DNA of 64,000 nucleotides from Coffea arabica (taxonomy: Eukaryota; Streptophyta; Magnoliopsida; Gentianales; Rubiaceae), in the NCBI RefSeq assembly GCF_036785885.1, contig NC_092323.1, positions 4,690,501-4,754,500 on the forward strand, written 5' to 3'. A program made the position numbers and the translations under genes. The notes under the pieces were generated by a model. That model searched no databases, was not told the origin of the DNA, and saw only the letters and a list, made by a program, of their open reading frames with translations. Numbering within the stretch: position 1 is the first letter of the stretch; each line of letters opens with the position of its first letter. This document shows positions 12,715-25,500 of this stretch, piece by piece.

Positions 12715-13991
12715 GGGCCTATTTAGAACCTGAGTTTTTTGAGAATTTATCTAAAACTTTACTGTAGTGCACTGTAGAAATTTTTGAAAAAAAATTATAA
12801 AAATTTTTGTAAGGTGAAAAACTTTTTTTTTCATTTTCTTTTTTTTCTTTCTTTTTCTCTTTCTCTTTCTTTTTATTTTTCTTTCTTTCCTTTTTCTTTT
12901 ATTTCCTCTTCTTCTTCTTCTTCTTCTTCTTCTTCTTCCTTCCCCCTCCCCTTTCCTCATTACCTCTCCTCTGCCTCCCACCTCTGCTAGCACCACCTCT
13001 GTTCTTCTTTTTTTTTTTTTTTGCTTTTCTCCTCTCCCCCCCTCCCTCTCCCTCCCCCGTCACCCCCAAACTTTTCCACCATTCCTTTCCTCTCCCCTCT
13101 ACCCGCCACCCCCTAGGCCTGCCACCCCCTTTGCCCACTCTCCCCCTTTCCTCCCCTCTTTCCTCTCCCTCTCCTTCGCACTCCGATGCTTGAGGAAGGC
13201 CGGCAGCTGTGCGTTATTTTTTTTTTGCTTTTTCTCTCCCTCCCTCTTCCCCCTTCGCCACCTACCCTTCCCCTTTCTGCTCTATGATTTGGGACCAGAC
13301 CGTGACCAGATCTTTTTTTTTTGCTTTTCTCCTCTCCCCCCCTCCCTCTCCCTCCCCCGTCACCCCCAAACTTTTCCACCATTCCTTTCCTCTCCCCTCT
13401 ACCCGCCACCCCCTAGGCCTGCCACCCCCTTTGCCCACTCTCCCCCTTTCCTCCCCTCTTTCCTCTCCCTCTCCTTCGCACTCCGATGCCTGAGGAAGGC
13501 CGGCAGCTGTGCGTTATTTTTTTTTTGCTTTTTCTCTCCCTCCCTCTTCCCCCTTCGCCACCCACCCTTCCCCTTTCTGCTCTATGATTTGGGACCAGAC
13601 CGTGACCAGATCGTAGCCCCCTCTCCCTCCCCCTTTGCGATCTGGTCGCGCGACCAGATCGCACCTAGCAGGAGGGGGAGGGTGGCGGGGGGAGGGAGAG
13701 GGGAAGGGAGGAGAGGGGGTGAGGGTGAGGGGAAGGGAGGAGAGGGGGTGAGGGTGAGGGACTCAAAAATTTTTTTTTAGGTTACCGGCGTCGGAATAGG
13801 TGACCGGCGCCGGGAGAGGTGGTGGTTGGTGTGGTGGGTTGGGTGGGTAAGGAAGAAAAGTTTTTGGAAAATTTTTTATGTATAGATTTTTGAAGTGTGT
13901 AGATAAAAAACTTTGGAAAGTTTTTTGGGGTTCCTGTAGCAAAAGTTGTTAAAAAACTAGTAACTAAAAAACTAGGGTGTCAAACAGGTCC
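12715..13991. mobile_element. Long Tourist-type non-autonomous element, 1,277 bp, polypyrimidine core
   Basis: The ends GGGCCTATTTAGAACC and AAACAGGTCC are imperfect inverted repeats, each followed inward by a TTTTTTGAG- or AAAAAACTAG-like block, and TTG flanks both sides (12712-12714, 13992-13994). The subterminal regions carry the ACTGTAG motif shared with other local MITEs. The core is extremely C/T-rich (about 12,830-13,630) and then G/A-rich. It includes a 300-bp tandem duplication. No transposase frame is visible; the predicted Arg/Lys- or Ser/Pro-only frames are composition artefacts. Confidence 0.65.
13013..13612. repeat. 300-bp tandem duplication inside the 12715 element
   Basis: Bases 13013-13312 and 13313-13612 are the same sequence in tandem, spaced exactly 300 bp apart, with two substitutions seen by eye. 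The near identity implies a recent duplication. Confidence 0.95.
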
Positions 13992-14550
13992 TTGGTTTGT
14001 CATCGAATGTTTATAAATTTATTCAATTGCATTTACAACAACAGTGCATAGCCCCTTGATACAATTCCGCAGCTGAAGACAATGACCAAATGCCAAACAC
14101 TGCTCTTTTTTATACAGCATTATTGGTGTTTTTTTAATATAATTATGATATTTGTATAATCTAATCTTTTTTTTTTTCAAAAACTATAACTATTGTATAA
14201 CCTATCTATTATAGATTACATGGGAGAGAAAGCCTAAAGAGGTTGTGTTTGGAACTAGCAGGTACACAGATCTTACTAAACCAATAAAGTGATTTGGCAC
14301 AATTTTTAAATTACTTTTGCTACAAGTAAAATTTAAACCCGCACCTATAATCCAAGGAAGAATTTAAGACCCTCCTTGATGGCCACTAAGCCAAGCTCAG
14401 TGTTTCTAATCTATTATATTATGCTAGCATTAATGGTGATGTGTAAGAATTTGAACCATGATCAAACCAAGCAGAAGGAACCTGACAACAAAGCACTGCT
14501 GCACCGCACCGTTAGTATTTGAATCCCAATTGGCGAGAAATTAATGGGCT

Positions 14551-14787
14551 GAAATGACAAAAAAGCCAATAACTCATACTGTGTTTGCATACCTCATTTA
14601 GGGGCAGGAAAGTAAAACGTCACACGATAACAAATCCCAGCCGAGTGGTCCTGTATCTGAAATGACAAAAAAGCCAATAACTCGTACTGTGTTAGCATTC
14701 CTCATCAAAGGCGCAAAATAGGTAAAGCGGCAGGATAGTAAAATGACATCACAATAACAAATCCCAACCGACTGATCCTCTATCAGG
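14551..14787. repeat. Imperfect tandem duplication, units about 108 and 129 bp
   Basis: Both units open with GAAATGACAAAAAAGCCAAT and close with AACAAATCCCARCCGA. The second has extra bases in the middle. The hAT-type element at 14791 is inserted right after the second unit. Confidence 0.85.
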
Positions 14788-14790
14788 GCC

Positions 14791-15276
14791 TAGGCCTGTC
14801 AATGGGTCGGGTCTAGACCCGGATCCGGATCGGATCCGTGAAATTATTACGGGTATCGGTAGGGATTTAATTCCGTTTTCCAGATCAGAATCCGTTTTGT
14901 CAAACAAAAAAAACGGGTCGGATACGGAATATAGTATTCCGGCCCGTATTAGACCCGGATCCGGATATAAATGAATTAATAATTTAAAAAATATATATTG
15001 ATCAATATAATTTGATTAGGGTGATGTATTTGAATAAAATCAATTTGATTTCTTTTCTTTGCATTAGTTAGAAATTAGTTTACAAATATATTTTTTTCTC
15101 ATTTTTATTAGAAATTATAAACTTTGCTAAATTTGTTCGGGTAGACCCGACCCGGATCCGGAACATAGAATAAAAGACCTGCCGGGTAAACGGGCCGGAT
15201 CGGATCCGGTATAGTAATTCGGGTCCGGGTCCGGAATAATGAATTCCGGCCCGGACCCGGCCCGTTGACAGCCCTA
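14791..15276. mobile_element. hAT-type non-autonomous element, 486 bp
   Basis: Termini TAGGCCTGTCAATGGG and CCCGTTGACAGCCCTA are inverted repeats of the hAT TAGGG-type. An 8-bp target duplication TCAGGGCC flanks it (14783-14790, 15277-15284). Both subterminal regions are packed with CCGGATCC/GACCCGGA motifs, and the centre is AT-rich. No transposase. Confidence 0.9.
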
Positions 15277-16025
15277 TCAGGGCCGCACCGTCACTTGAGC
15301 ATTTGCTGTGAAATTCCAAAAATGGTCACACAACCAAGGTGACAATGAGGGACGAAAGTCATTGTATTTAACTCTATTCCTGCTTTTATTGAGTCATTGA
15401 TAGACTAATTTGATCTTGATTCGCAATTTTCATTATGATCTTGGATGTTTGATTCATTAACTTGAGAGGCAAACCAGTTCTGAATTGTTGAATCCGAACA
15501 CTTCATACCATTTGTCTCGAAATTTGTTTCTGCCTCTGTCTAATTGCCAAGTGTGTTGTATTATTGGACTTATTTTTCAATAGAATCCTATAAGTTTATT
15601 AATTACGAAACTTATATACAATAGAATTCTAAGAATTATTAATTAATACAAATAACTCTTAATTAGAGACGAGATAGACAGGATAGATTCTAGATCTATG
15701 TACAATAGAATTCTAAGAATTATTAATCAATACACAAGATAACAGGACGGGATAGACATCACAGATATGAAATCTGCGGGACGGAGCAGATAAGACAGAC
15801 GATTTCGAGCGAAAGTGGAATTAACTCTTTCTTTTCTAACCTAACCTTTATTTTCTTTTAGTGTATTTTCTTTAATTCTCTACCCTGAAGGGCCTAAACT
15901 CCCAAACTAGGCATTAAACTAAACGATGTCGTTGAAAAATCTTTTAGATGGGCTTCTGGTGATCTATTCACAAAAACATTTGAAATTCATTTTCCCGGCA
16001 TTCGCATCCGCAGCTCTCCCATTCT

Positions 16026-19000
16026 ATGGCAGACGATTCGACGCCTGCTGCACGGTCTTCCAAAGGTCATCTCTCTCTCTCTCAGCATAAATTCCTCATT
16101 TGCATTTAATTTTAGCTTGTTGTAGAATGATATACCATATATCAAAATTTTAATTGCACTGGGGGTTTCATATCAAGCTTCCCCTGCTCGCAAGTACTTG
16201 CGAAGATTTTCTGCAATCGATTTCGAAAAGTCAATAAATTCGATTTCTTTAGTTTCAAGGAAATTGCCAATCAAAGGCATGGAAAACGTTGTAGCTACGG
16301 TAACTGGCTACACCGGCTTGGAGCGATTCAACCTCATCAAACTGATTTCTTTGGCCGGCGGTAATTATGTCGGTAGAATGAGTAGATCAGTCACTCATCT
16401 CGTAGGTTTTCGGCATCCTGAACTGTCTTTTCCAACCTAATCTTCGTATGAAAATGCTTTTGGCTTGAGATATATATATTTTTAAATTAGGTTTGTTGGA
16501 AATATGATGGAACAAAATACAAGCTCGCTAGACAGTTTGAGACTCTGGTAGTTAATCATCAGTGGATTGAGGATTGTATCAAGGAAGGAAGACGTCTTCC
16601 AGAGGATCCATATACTCTGCAGTGGTACGTCATAAAAATATTACTGCTTTTCCCCGGTATTGTATCGTAATTGTTTTCATAGTTTTGCATTTCTGTATGA
16701 GTTGCTAGAATTTTTTGGGTAGGACGATACAGAAAATTAACATGCAATTGTTACTCACCTTGTGTAAATCCATCCATTGTTTGCAGTGGGCAACAAGTGG
16801 GGCCATTATCAATAACTATTCCTTTTAGTTCTGATGTGGTGAGACATCCCCGTCTGCAGAAAGACCGAAACGAGGTTTGTATACATTAATTCAATTTTAA
16901 ATCGATGTTGTAGCATTCATCTTCTCATAGTCTTAATGTTAGGTGTTACCAGTGATTGGTATTTTTAAGTATGGATGACTGCAGGTGACTTGATAGTTTT
17001 GTGTATCAGCCTTTCTTATTTCAACAAGCATAAGCTGTCTTAGGCAACACTACACATACGGAAATTCCCCCTTCATCTTTCCTGAAGCTCTTGCTTTGAG
17101 TCCTGTACATGATTTAACTCAGCGGCTTTACACCGTGTTCAGAGCAATTTCCATTCTCACCTTATCATGGACAATACATACCTGACATGCTCTACACTTT
17201 TCACATCTTTGAGTTGGTATTATCTTGTTATAGATTTGTAAGTTAACATTTTGGCCCCTTAGATGGGATGACTTCAGAACACAAATTGTTATATGCTGTT
17301 TCTAATGGAGAAGAAGACATCCTGGACACTAGAGGCTAAGGGAAATCGTCGGTATAGGGGCACGGGACAAGTACCTCAGACAAAATTCATACATGTTGAT
17401 AGTATTTCAAGTACCGTTCTTTTTGCTTAACTGAACTTAACTTGAAATTTCCAGATAGATTTCTTCTTTTCTGTTGTTTTATAGGATGTTCACATTGTAC
17501 AACACGTTTTGGCAAAATGGATCTCCATAATGAGAAAGATGCTTTTTCTTTGACATTTTTTTTTCAAATCGAAGTCCTGCATCAAGTACAGGAGATCTGT
17601 AACATCAACCTTACTTTCCACTGCAATTTACTGTGATTTCAGAATTTGTTGCCTAAGCTGGAGCAAAGCAGGCATAGATTGAAGAGAAAAATTAGCAGAG
17701 GAAGTCCAAAGCAGGAAAACTCTTCTGCTAGTACATACCGTTGCACTGAACCTTATTCACCCAGCATTCAAAGGGAAGAGGTAAATACAAATTCTTCTAT
17801 CATTCATCTTTCTAATGCTAATTCTTTCCTTTTAATTTGCTCTCCTTGTTTGCATGATTGACCTCAACGTCTATTCTTTCAAAATTGATGGGGAGACAGT
17901 TTAGGCTTCTCATGTTCTTCTTAATTATCTGTCTGAACTGTTATGCTTCTTAATCATCAGTCATGTTTGTCTTACATATTCTTTGTTTGTAGGGAAATAA
18001 CAAAATATTACTACATAAGTAGAAAATTCTTTGGCTCATCTTATAAGAATTGCCATCTTATAAGAATTGGTTGTCATGCTTTCCAGTAAGCAAAAAAACT
18101 CTTTGGATAACGAATATTTTCTGAGTTTTTAACAAAAAACTAGGAGTACATATCAGCCTTTTTTCGTGCCTATAATGTCCATGTATAAGCTTATCCAGCA
18201 ATTGCATTTTAACTTTCCACTTTCATTGTGCACATTTTGGTTAACTTTTTCAATATCTGCTGCTTGTAATGAATTACTTCCATCTTGCATCTAATCCTTT
18301 TTTTTGGCAAAAGCAGTCTGTGCTTTCAAACTCCATATGCTTGGTTAGGACGATGGCTTGAGAATCACTAATTGCTTTGTATTTCTATTTTTTCCTACCT
18401 GTTGAAAACTTGAAATAGATTGAGGTATTACATTCTCCTCAGCATCCAATCTTTTTGAGTCAGAAGAAGGGAAAATCTGCTTCACTTGAAACATCTCGCA
18501 GAAGTCATAAGCGCAGGCTAGTGAAGAAAAATATGAGAAAAGAGACTTTGGACATAATTTCAGATTCTGAGGAAGAAATCTCAAGACAAAAAGATTTTCA
18601 TGAGCAGTACTGCAGTGGAGCTGTTTCTAATAGTTCTGTTCAGGGGGAAGAATGCAGATTGAGTGCTAGGGTCACATGTGACTCTACCGGTTATCAATCT
18701 GGACAAAAGAGATCTGAAGCTCTGACTAATATGCAGGACATTGACAATGTGATTGATGTCCTTGATATTCATGATGACATTTTAGATGTAAATGGTGCCT
18801 CATCTTATCATGTTAGAGATGCTGATGCAAATGGTAATGACATTGAACAATCTACCAGATTGCCCGCATCAACGGAATTGTCTTGTGTCATTTGTTGGAC
18901 AGAGTTCAGTGCAACTAGAGGAGTTCTGCCATGTGGCCACAGATTTTGTTTCTCTTGCATCCAGAGCTGGGCAGATCATGCGGTAAATTTTTTTCACATA

Positions 19001-20657
19001 ATACATGCTTTGGATCTTGTTTTTAAGTGCACAAAGATTGTACTCATTCTCATGCAGGGAAAAAAAACTTGGAAGGCAATATGCTGTGATACGTGTGGAA
19101 TGTTCTTGTCATTCTAAAAGTACAAATAGCCTTCTATTCTTGTGTTTTCTGCGTCATATCTAATGCACAATTTACCAGAATAATTCCTTATCAGCTCGTA
19201 TTGAGTACTGCACTAATCTAGTACCCAACCATTGGGTAATGATTTATCTGTCAGACATCTGCTTTTATTCTGGGGAAAATGATTATTGTAGATTTTATAA
19301 TACTTGCACCTGTTTTGACGTAGTAGTTTCGCAGATGTTCCTCAGACAAGAGACAGTTGTTTGATGCTCATGATAAGAGCTATGTGTCTTCCGTGCTTGC
19401 AAAAATTAGTATGAAATTTCAAGATAGGGGCTATTCTTCTGTATGCTCTCAGATTTTAGCAATTCATTTTACCATTCTGACCATCTTATTTAAGCTATGT
19501 GGTTTTGGCTTAAATTACACATGGTTTTCTTGTAGTTAATGAAGTTTCATAATAGTTCATTGTTCTGATCTTAGACTTCAAGCAGGAAGACTTCAACATG
19601 TCCTCTGTGCAAGGCTAGTTTTGTCATCATTACAAAGGTGGATAATGCTGTCTCTTCAGATCAAAAAATATATTCACAAACTGTTCCTCATGATGATCCA
19701 AGGATGGGCATATATATTCTTGATGGTGGGGAAGCACCGAGTATTCCTTCTAGTGTAAGTTGTCACAAGTATTGCTGTTTTCTGTTTACTTTGAAATAAT
19801 CTTCCTTTGTACTCCCAGGTGCCTTTCTTCTGCAATTTAACAAAACGATCTGTAACTTGTAAAATACCCCTCTTCCTACTTGAAGCCTTTTTCAGCAGCA
19901 GATAGATTTGTGGATTTTAAAATCGTCATTCGATTATAGCATTTTGGTACAATTGAGATTGACATTTCTTTTGGAGCTCCTTCCACCCCCGGGGCCGGGG
20001 GCGGCGCTCTCTTCCTCTCTCCAGTGCTACTTAATGGCATCCTAACATCTTTGATTTGGATCTTAGGCACAGCAAACCGCTAAGCAAGAGTTACCATGGA
20101 TGAGTCGTTTTTACTTGTGAAACAAAGTTCCATGCTGTGAAAACAGTCCATTGAAAGTTGCCATTTTACTCATTGTAGATGGCGCCTCCAATTCTGTTGT
20201 CAACAGACAGAGGAACGTGACATGGGTATAGGTTACTAGTTGTTTACCCATGATTGAGTGTCGTGTAGTTGCAGAAGGGCCTGACAGCTCAAAAGATTTT
20301 CAACAAAAAAGAAGTTGTTCAACTGATTGCAAATAGGTAGCGGACAAGGGATATATGTTTTTTGGACATAAAATGGGAGATGGGGTGCTTGCTATTTGTT
20401 TTTTACTTAATTGAACAAGCTGTAAGAATGAACTTCCATAGTACTTAATACACGTCTGATTTGTTTTTCGGATTATGCAGTCATCAGGAGCACCGGTGTG
20501 TTGCCACTGCTCTCGTCGAGAACCAGAGGATCTTCTAGAAAGATGTGATGTTTGCCAGATTCAACGCATTCATATCTTCTGCCTGGATCCTCCAGCTTTT
20601 CCGTGGATTTGTGCTAATTGCAAGGATCTACAGAGGCTGTACCTTTACCGCCGTTAA
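16026..20657 (+). CDS. BRCT-RING-PHD-like nuclear protein
   Basis: Eight exons: 16026-16065, 16178-16401, 16491-16624, 16787-16874, 17643-17780, 18419-18982, 19575-19754 and 20481-20657. All join in frame to 514 residues. An N-terminal BRCT-like domain (about 33-125) has the GGNY block near the middle, the SVTHLVC strand and the [10 protein letters not shown] helix. A basic, Ser-rich linker (about 155-250) may hold nuclear localisation signals. A C3HC4 RING follows: CVIC at 364-367, CGHRFC, then CPLC at 405-408. The last exon is a Cys-rich PHD-like finger (CCHC from 463 to CANC), ending near the C-terminus. BRCT plus RING suggests an E3 ubiquitin ligase in DNA-damage or chromatin signalling, but that is inference. 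I recognise the type as a conserved plant protein but cannot name the Arabidopsis gene with confidence. It is not BRCA1 or BARD1, whose RING is N-terminal and BRCTs C-terminal. Confidence 0.88.
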
Positions 20658-21516
20658 TCTGTTAATATCTCTCGATTATTGCATTAGGATGAAAGGATAT
20701 TAGCTTTCTAGTTACGACACTTTTGTTCATACAGTACAAATATATTTTGGATTTCATTATAAAGTTGATTCGCAAGTGAATTCCCCCTGACTAATAACGA
20801 TATGAGTAGCCAGGATGCGATAACTGTTCTAGAGAAGGTTGTAAATGCGATCAGTTTGCTTTAAGCGGTTCTCCTGGCTGACATGACTGTCAACTTGGTG
20901 TGTTTGGACATGTATTGTGTGTAATGCATATAGAATTATAGAATATAAGGAACGGTACGATTCTTCGGAATCGTTGGTTGACAAGCTTAATGTAGTCTTA
21001 CCCGTCCTTTAGCCAAGTGTAAGTCACATGTCCACAAATGAGTAAATGCTTGAAACTCAAGCACTGACAAAAGTTTCGGCCGTTCTTATTGCTGCTTGAT
21101 TTTCTTGAAATATAGTAATTCATTCTGTTCCTCGCTTTGGGGTTTATTTTCTTTCTTTCTCCATTATTCCCTCAATTATCTGGAGATCTTCGGATTTGCC
21201 TCTTTCCACTTTAATGGAGGGGTATTTACCCATAATGTCTGAAATTAACGAGAGTTGTCATTAGCAGAGCCTGGTTAGGTAGGAATTCAACAGTTCAAAC
21301 TCTTAATTCGCTGCATCTTCAGAATTCATATTCACCATCATTAACCCCTGCCTAATAATCATATAGGCATTCTCCAACAAACACCGAAGTTATAGAGTCT
21401 CGAGGCTTCTCAAAGCCTCCTAGTAGAACAAGGTGCCTGGATAATTTCAGATTCATCAAATCAACTCTGCTGGGATTGACCAGCAGTCGATCTTCCAACA
21501 ATTGGTTCCGATAACG
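20658..21516. other. Intergenic, BRCT gene to tetraspanin
   Basis: Holds the 3' end of the BRCT gene and the promoter and leader of the tetraspanin gene. No mobile element or RNA gene recognised. Confidence 0.5.
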
Positions 21517-22516
21517 ATGAAAAGTTTCAGGAAACTCTTCCTTGGGTTTTTAAACGTCCTAATTTTGGCATTCGCAATCTTCCAAACCGTTTGTGTGTTG
21601 ATATACAATCATGATCCCCCCAACAAACAGTGCTACAAAAACTCTGCCCCGACGATTTTTTGGTTGTCAGCCTACTTGTTGATCATGTCATTGATAGGGT
21701 TGATGGCTTCATATTGTAAGTCCGGATCCCTGCAGATCTTTTATGCGTGGCTGATGGCGATGACTACGATTGTGGCCATCACTTTCAGCATTTTCATGTT
21801 TTTGACTTTGCCCAATGAGTCCGCAAATGCTACATATCAGAAGACGCAGACCGGAAATTGGCTAGCCGGATTCTCCCCACTCTTGCGCTTAATTTTAGTG
21901 AATGATCAGGAATGGAATAGGGCCAAGACGTGTTTGATCGACAAGGGATTATGTCAGGGGTTCAGAAATCATTCTGCCAGTTCGCCATGGGATTACTTGT
22001 ACTACGTTCAGGTTATTAACAATTTAACATCTTTCTTTATTTGATCGCCGTCTCCCTGTAGTCATCCCCCCCCCCCTCTTCTTCTCTTTTCTCTTCCTCT
22101 TCTGCGCGGTCATAGCAAAATTCACGATTGGGCAATTTAAGTTTTGATGCATGTTTGATTGATGCTGTGTTGCTTGTCTGCAGTTGGGCTGCTGTAGTCC
22201 ACCAAAACGTTGTGGTTTTCTGCAAAGAAATGAAAGCTTCTGGGAGATCCCAGAATCTGGGTTTGCTTCCCAGAACGAGGAATGCCAAATGTGGGCAAAC
22301 AGCAGGAACAGGGGAGGGTGCTACGATTGTGACTCATGCAAAGCAGGTTACCTAACCAAATTCCAGATGGACTGGCAGGCTGATAAGGCACTATTCGTGG
22401 CCATCCTTCTCATCCTCATAGTTAGTACCTCCCTCGCCTTCTGGACCTTCGGTTGCAGGGATGAAAGCGAGCATGCCCGTGAACAAAGGAAATACAGGAA
22501 CATGGTCAATGCTTAG
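21517..22516 (+). CDS. Tetraspanin family membrane protein
   Basis: Two exons, 21517-22011 and 22184-22516, give 275 residues. Four membrane spans are visible: about 8-30, 44-66, 72-96 and 235-256, with short cytosolic ends. The large extracellular loop carries the plant tetraspanin GCC motif, here GCCSPPKRC from residue 167, and further Cys pairs (CYDCDSC) that would form disulfides. Plant tetraspanins organise plasma-membrane microdomains and sit on exosome-like vesicles. I start at the ATG at 21517 because the longer frame upstream begins with TTG and the first span then starts at a normal distance. The exon join falls just before GCC, as is usual in the family. Which TET subgroup it belongs to I cannot tell. 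Confidence 0.93.
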
Positions 22517-25500
22517 TGTGCCAATTTCAATTTTGTTCCCTTTTGTTGTGGCTGAATCGTTCACTGTAGAATATAGATGGCCAACCAACTTTGGTGGAGT
22601 TCAATTTGGGCAATGTTCGTCATATTTGATGCAATTGCCTCTGAATTTGGTAGTTTTGCTGCAGTAGATTGTAAGTACATGTACCAGAATCACTTCTCTC
22701 ACCCTATCCCATAGCAATAGAGGTGCATTTACGAAATTTAGGCTTAGTGATTGAGAGCTTTTATTGTTGTGCAGATTCTAGATTTGTGTGTCCCTTCAGG
22801 CTGCCTTAGGCCTGTGGTTTTCTCAAATCATCCTTTGCTCTAAAAAGTTCAGAAAAGGGGGAAAAAGAGAAAAGAAAACAACAGCAATACAATGCTGTTC
22901 TGATACAGTAGCACACTTCTCCATGTATACCATTTTTTAAGTGCTTATGCATTTTTAATTTTAAATCGTTGGGGTTACCAGAGAGGGCCTGACTTGGATG
23001 GCATTTTAATTTATGGCTTCCCAAAGCATGACGCAAGTGTTACTCAATTCTTCAACGACTCCGTCTATGAGTTGTCTTTAGTGAATGGTGCGATGGTAGC
23101 GTAAAGCGTGCAGGCAGTCATGACAAAAGGACAGCCTATTAGCCTCTCTCTGTCTGTTAGTAACTCACCGACTCTGGCTCGTGATTTTTGTTTTGGTGCA
23201 TTTTTTTTATTTTATTCTTTCTGGACGCCGGTCACCTGTCAAATCCTCAACCCGCTGTCTTGATACAGCAGATTATTAGTTACAAGGAAATATTCTGGTT
23301 TTATTGTTGTTAGCAGAGAATGGACAGATCCACTTAGAAGAATAATTGTTACTAGTGCTGAAGGGACAGTTGACGTGTGTGCAATAATAAATAAATATTT
23401 AAAATTTTGTAAAGATATTTGTTAAAATTATTTTTTATGAGATTTGGTTTTATAATACATACAGACATTTACATAAATAAATGTACAAATAAACTATTAT
23501 TTGGTAGTGCGTAGTTATTAGAAAAAGAGATAGAAGTAGATATGATAGTGGGTAGGAGAGACAAAAGCAAACATGATAATGGGTAATTATATTTGAAGGG
23601 TAATTTAGGAAGATCACAAGACGACAACTTTTTTTTACGCCAAAAAGCTCCCTACCCCTTTATATATGATATAGACAAGGACAAGGATAAATTTGAAAAC
23701 ATATAAAGTTAATGTCCAGTTAAAGTTAACTATCTCTACATATGCTTTAGGGTTAATCACATTTTATCCCCTTAAAGAATACCCCATTTCTCAGTTTACC
23801 CCCTAACCTTTAATTTTGCTCACTTAACCCCCTTTAGGACAAAATTGCCCTTACATTATTTTGACTTTTCATTTACCTTGTTTTCCTTTCTTTTATTTCT
23901 TTTTCTCTTTCTTCTTTATTTAATTCTTCCTCTTTCCCACAAAAATCTTCACCTTAATGATTGAAATTAAAAAAGAGAAATTGCAAAGATCTATCTTCTC
24001 CTTAAATGATTAAAAAAATATTCAAATCACTTTCCTAAAATACAATTTTTTTAGCCTTTCAATTCTTTTAATTTTGGATTTTCCTCTTTCTTTTCTAGTT
24101 TCTCATTTTATTCCCAAGAAAATATCTTAAAATGAAATTGTGACCTGATTAATAATCATCAATTGAAATTTTTGACACGTGGCATCATACAAAAAATCAA
24201 AATTAGTTTTTGATACCTTTTAAACCTTCACCCAGAAATATGCAATTAAAAACTCAAAACAAAAATTTTCGTTGAAATGGAATTTCTATTGGGAAGGATG
24301 AAAGAGAGAAGAAAGAGAAAAAGAAATAAAAGAAAGGAAATCAATTTCATCTTATGATATTTTCTTGAGAATAAAATGAGAAACTAGAAAGGAAAGAGGA
24401 AAATCCAAAATTAAAAGAATTGAAAGGCTAAAAAAATTTTATTTTAGGAAAGTGATTTGAATATTTTTTTAATCATTTAAGGAGAAGATAGATCTCTGCA
24501 ATTCCTCTTTTTTAATTTCAATCATTAAGGTGAAGATTTTTGTGGGAAAGAGGAAGAATTAAATAAAGAAGAAAGAGAAAAAGAAATAAAAGAAAGGAAA
24601 ACAAGGTAAATGAAAAGTCAAAATAATGCAAGGGCAATTTTGTCCTAAAGGGGGTTAAGTGAGCAAAATTAAAGGTCAGGGGATAAACTGAGAAATTGGG
24701 TATTCTTTAAGGGGATAAAATGTGATTAACCCTATGCTTTATTATTGTAAAAATACTGTCACAAATTACAGTAAAAAAAAAAATGTCCAACCGTTCCCAC
24801 CCCACTGTGCTAGTAGTAAAATTTGGGTGTTAAGGTCGTCAATTAGGCTAGGCTTGGCTCAACCCAGAAAAAAGCCCATTAAACTGATCGGGAAAATTTT
24901 GGACTTAACTATTAGGTTGAACTACGTGTGAGTCAAGTTTAGACCTGTCAAGTTCAAACCCGATCAATGTTTGGCTTATACATGAGTCTAATTATATATA
25001 TATATGTATAAAAAATATATAATAATATCAATAATTTATAATTATACATATTATGACATAAAATTCTAATAATTTATAGATAAATTTATAGTAATTCACA
25101 ATTATAAAAAATATATATATTATATAATTATGAGTTTAGATGAAGTTGAATTTAAATCTGAAACTCATATATAATAGTACAGTGTGTAGCCTAAACTTAA
25201 GTCTTTTGATTTGAACTTGAAACTCGAAAGTTCAAAACCCAAAAACTAGGACAATTTACGAGCAAAGTCTGAATTTGCTCAATCCCGATTCAAAAAGGCC
25301 AATTGATACTCCCATTTGACGACGTGTTTTTAATTTGTCACCTTTGCGGGGACAAGCACATAATGTACATTCTACGGCACCAAATAAATATGAGCTCACG
25401 CCAAAGGCGAAAGCCTCCAACCCACCTCCTGCTGCGGGGTCTCGGAGACAGCCAGGGCCAGGCCCAGGCCCACAAGAGTAAATAACAATTAATAGATGCA

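Larger units (their letters stand above)
10689..16025. other. Intergenic, PRODH to BRCT gene: MITE-rich
   Basis: The two genes diverge from here, so both promoters lie in this gap. It contains MITEs at 11156, 11768 and 12715, an imperfect tandem duplication at 14551-14787 and a hAT-type element at 14791. Long pyrimidine and purine runs inside the 12715 element create open frames that I do not regard as genes. Around 15600-15740 a block with AATAGAATTCTAAGAATTAT occurs twice about 80 bp apart. No RNA gene was seen. Confidence 0.6.

Noticed and set aside
12784-13780. Long open frames on both strands full of Ser/Pro/Phe or Arg/Lys
   Set aside because: They arise from C/T and G/A runs inside a Tourist-type element and show no protein-like composition.
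19335-19440. Possible extra exon of the BRCT-RING gene with acceptor- and donor-like edges
   Set aside because: In the phase left by exon 6 it meets a stop within a few codons, and skipping it restores a normal RING spacing before CPLC.
24830-25250. Sixth hAT-type element
   Set aside because: Motif density resembles the others, but I found no matching termini and no 8-bp duplication.
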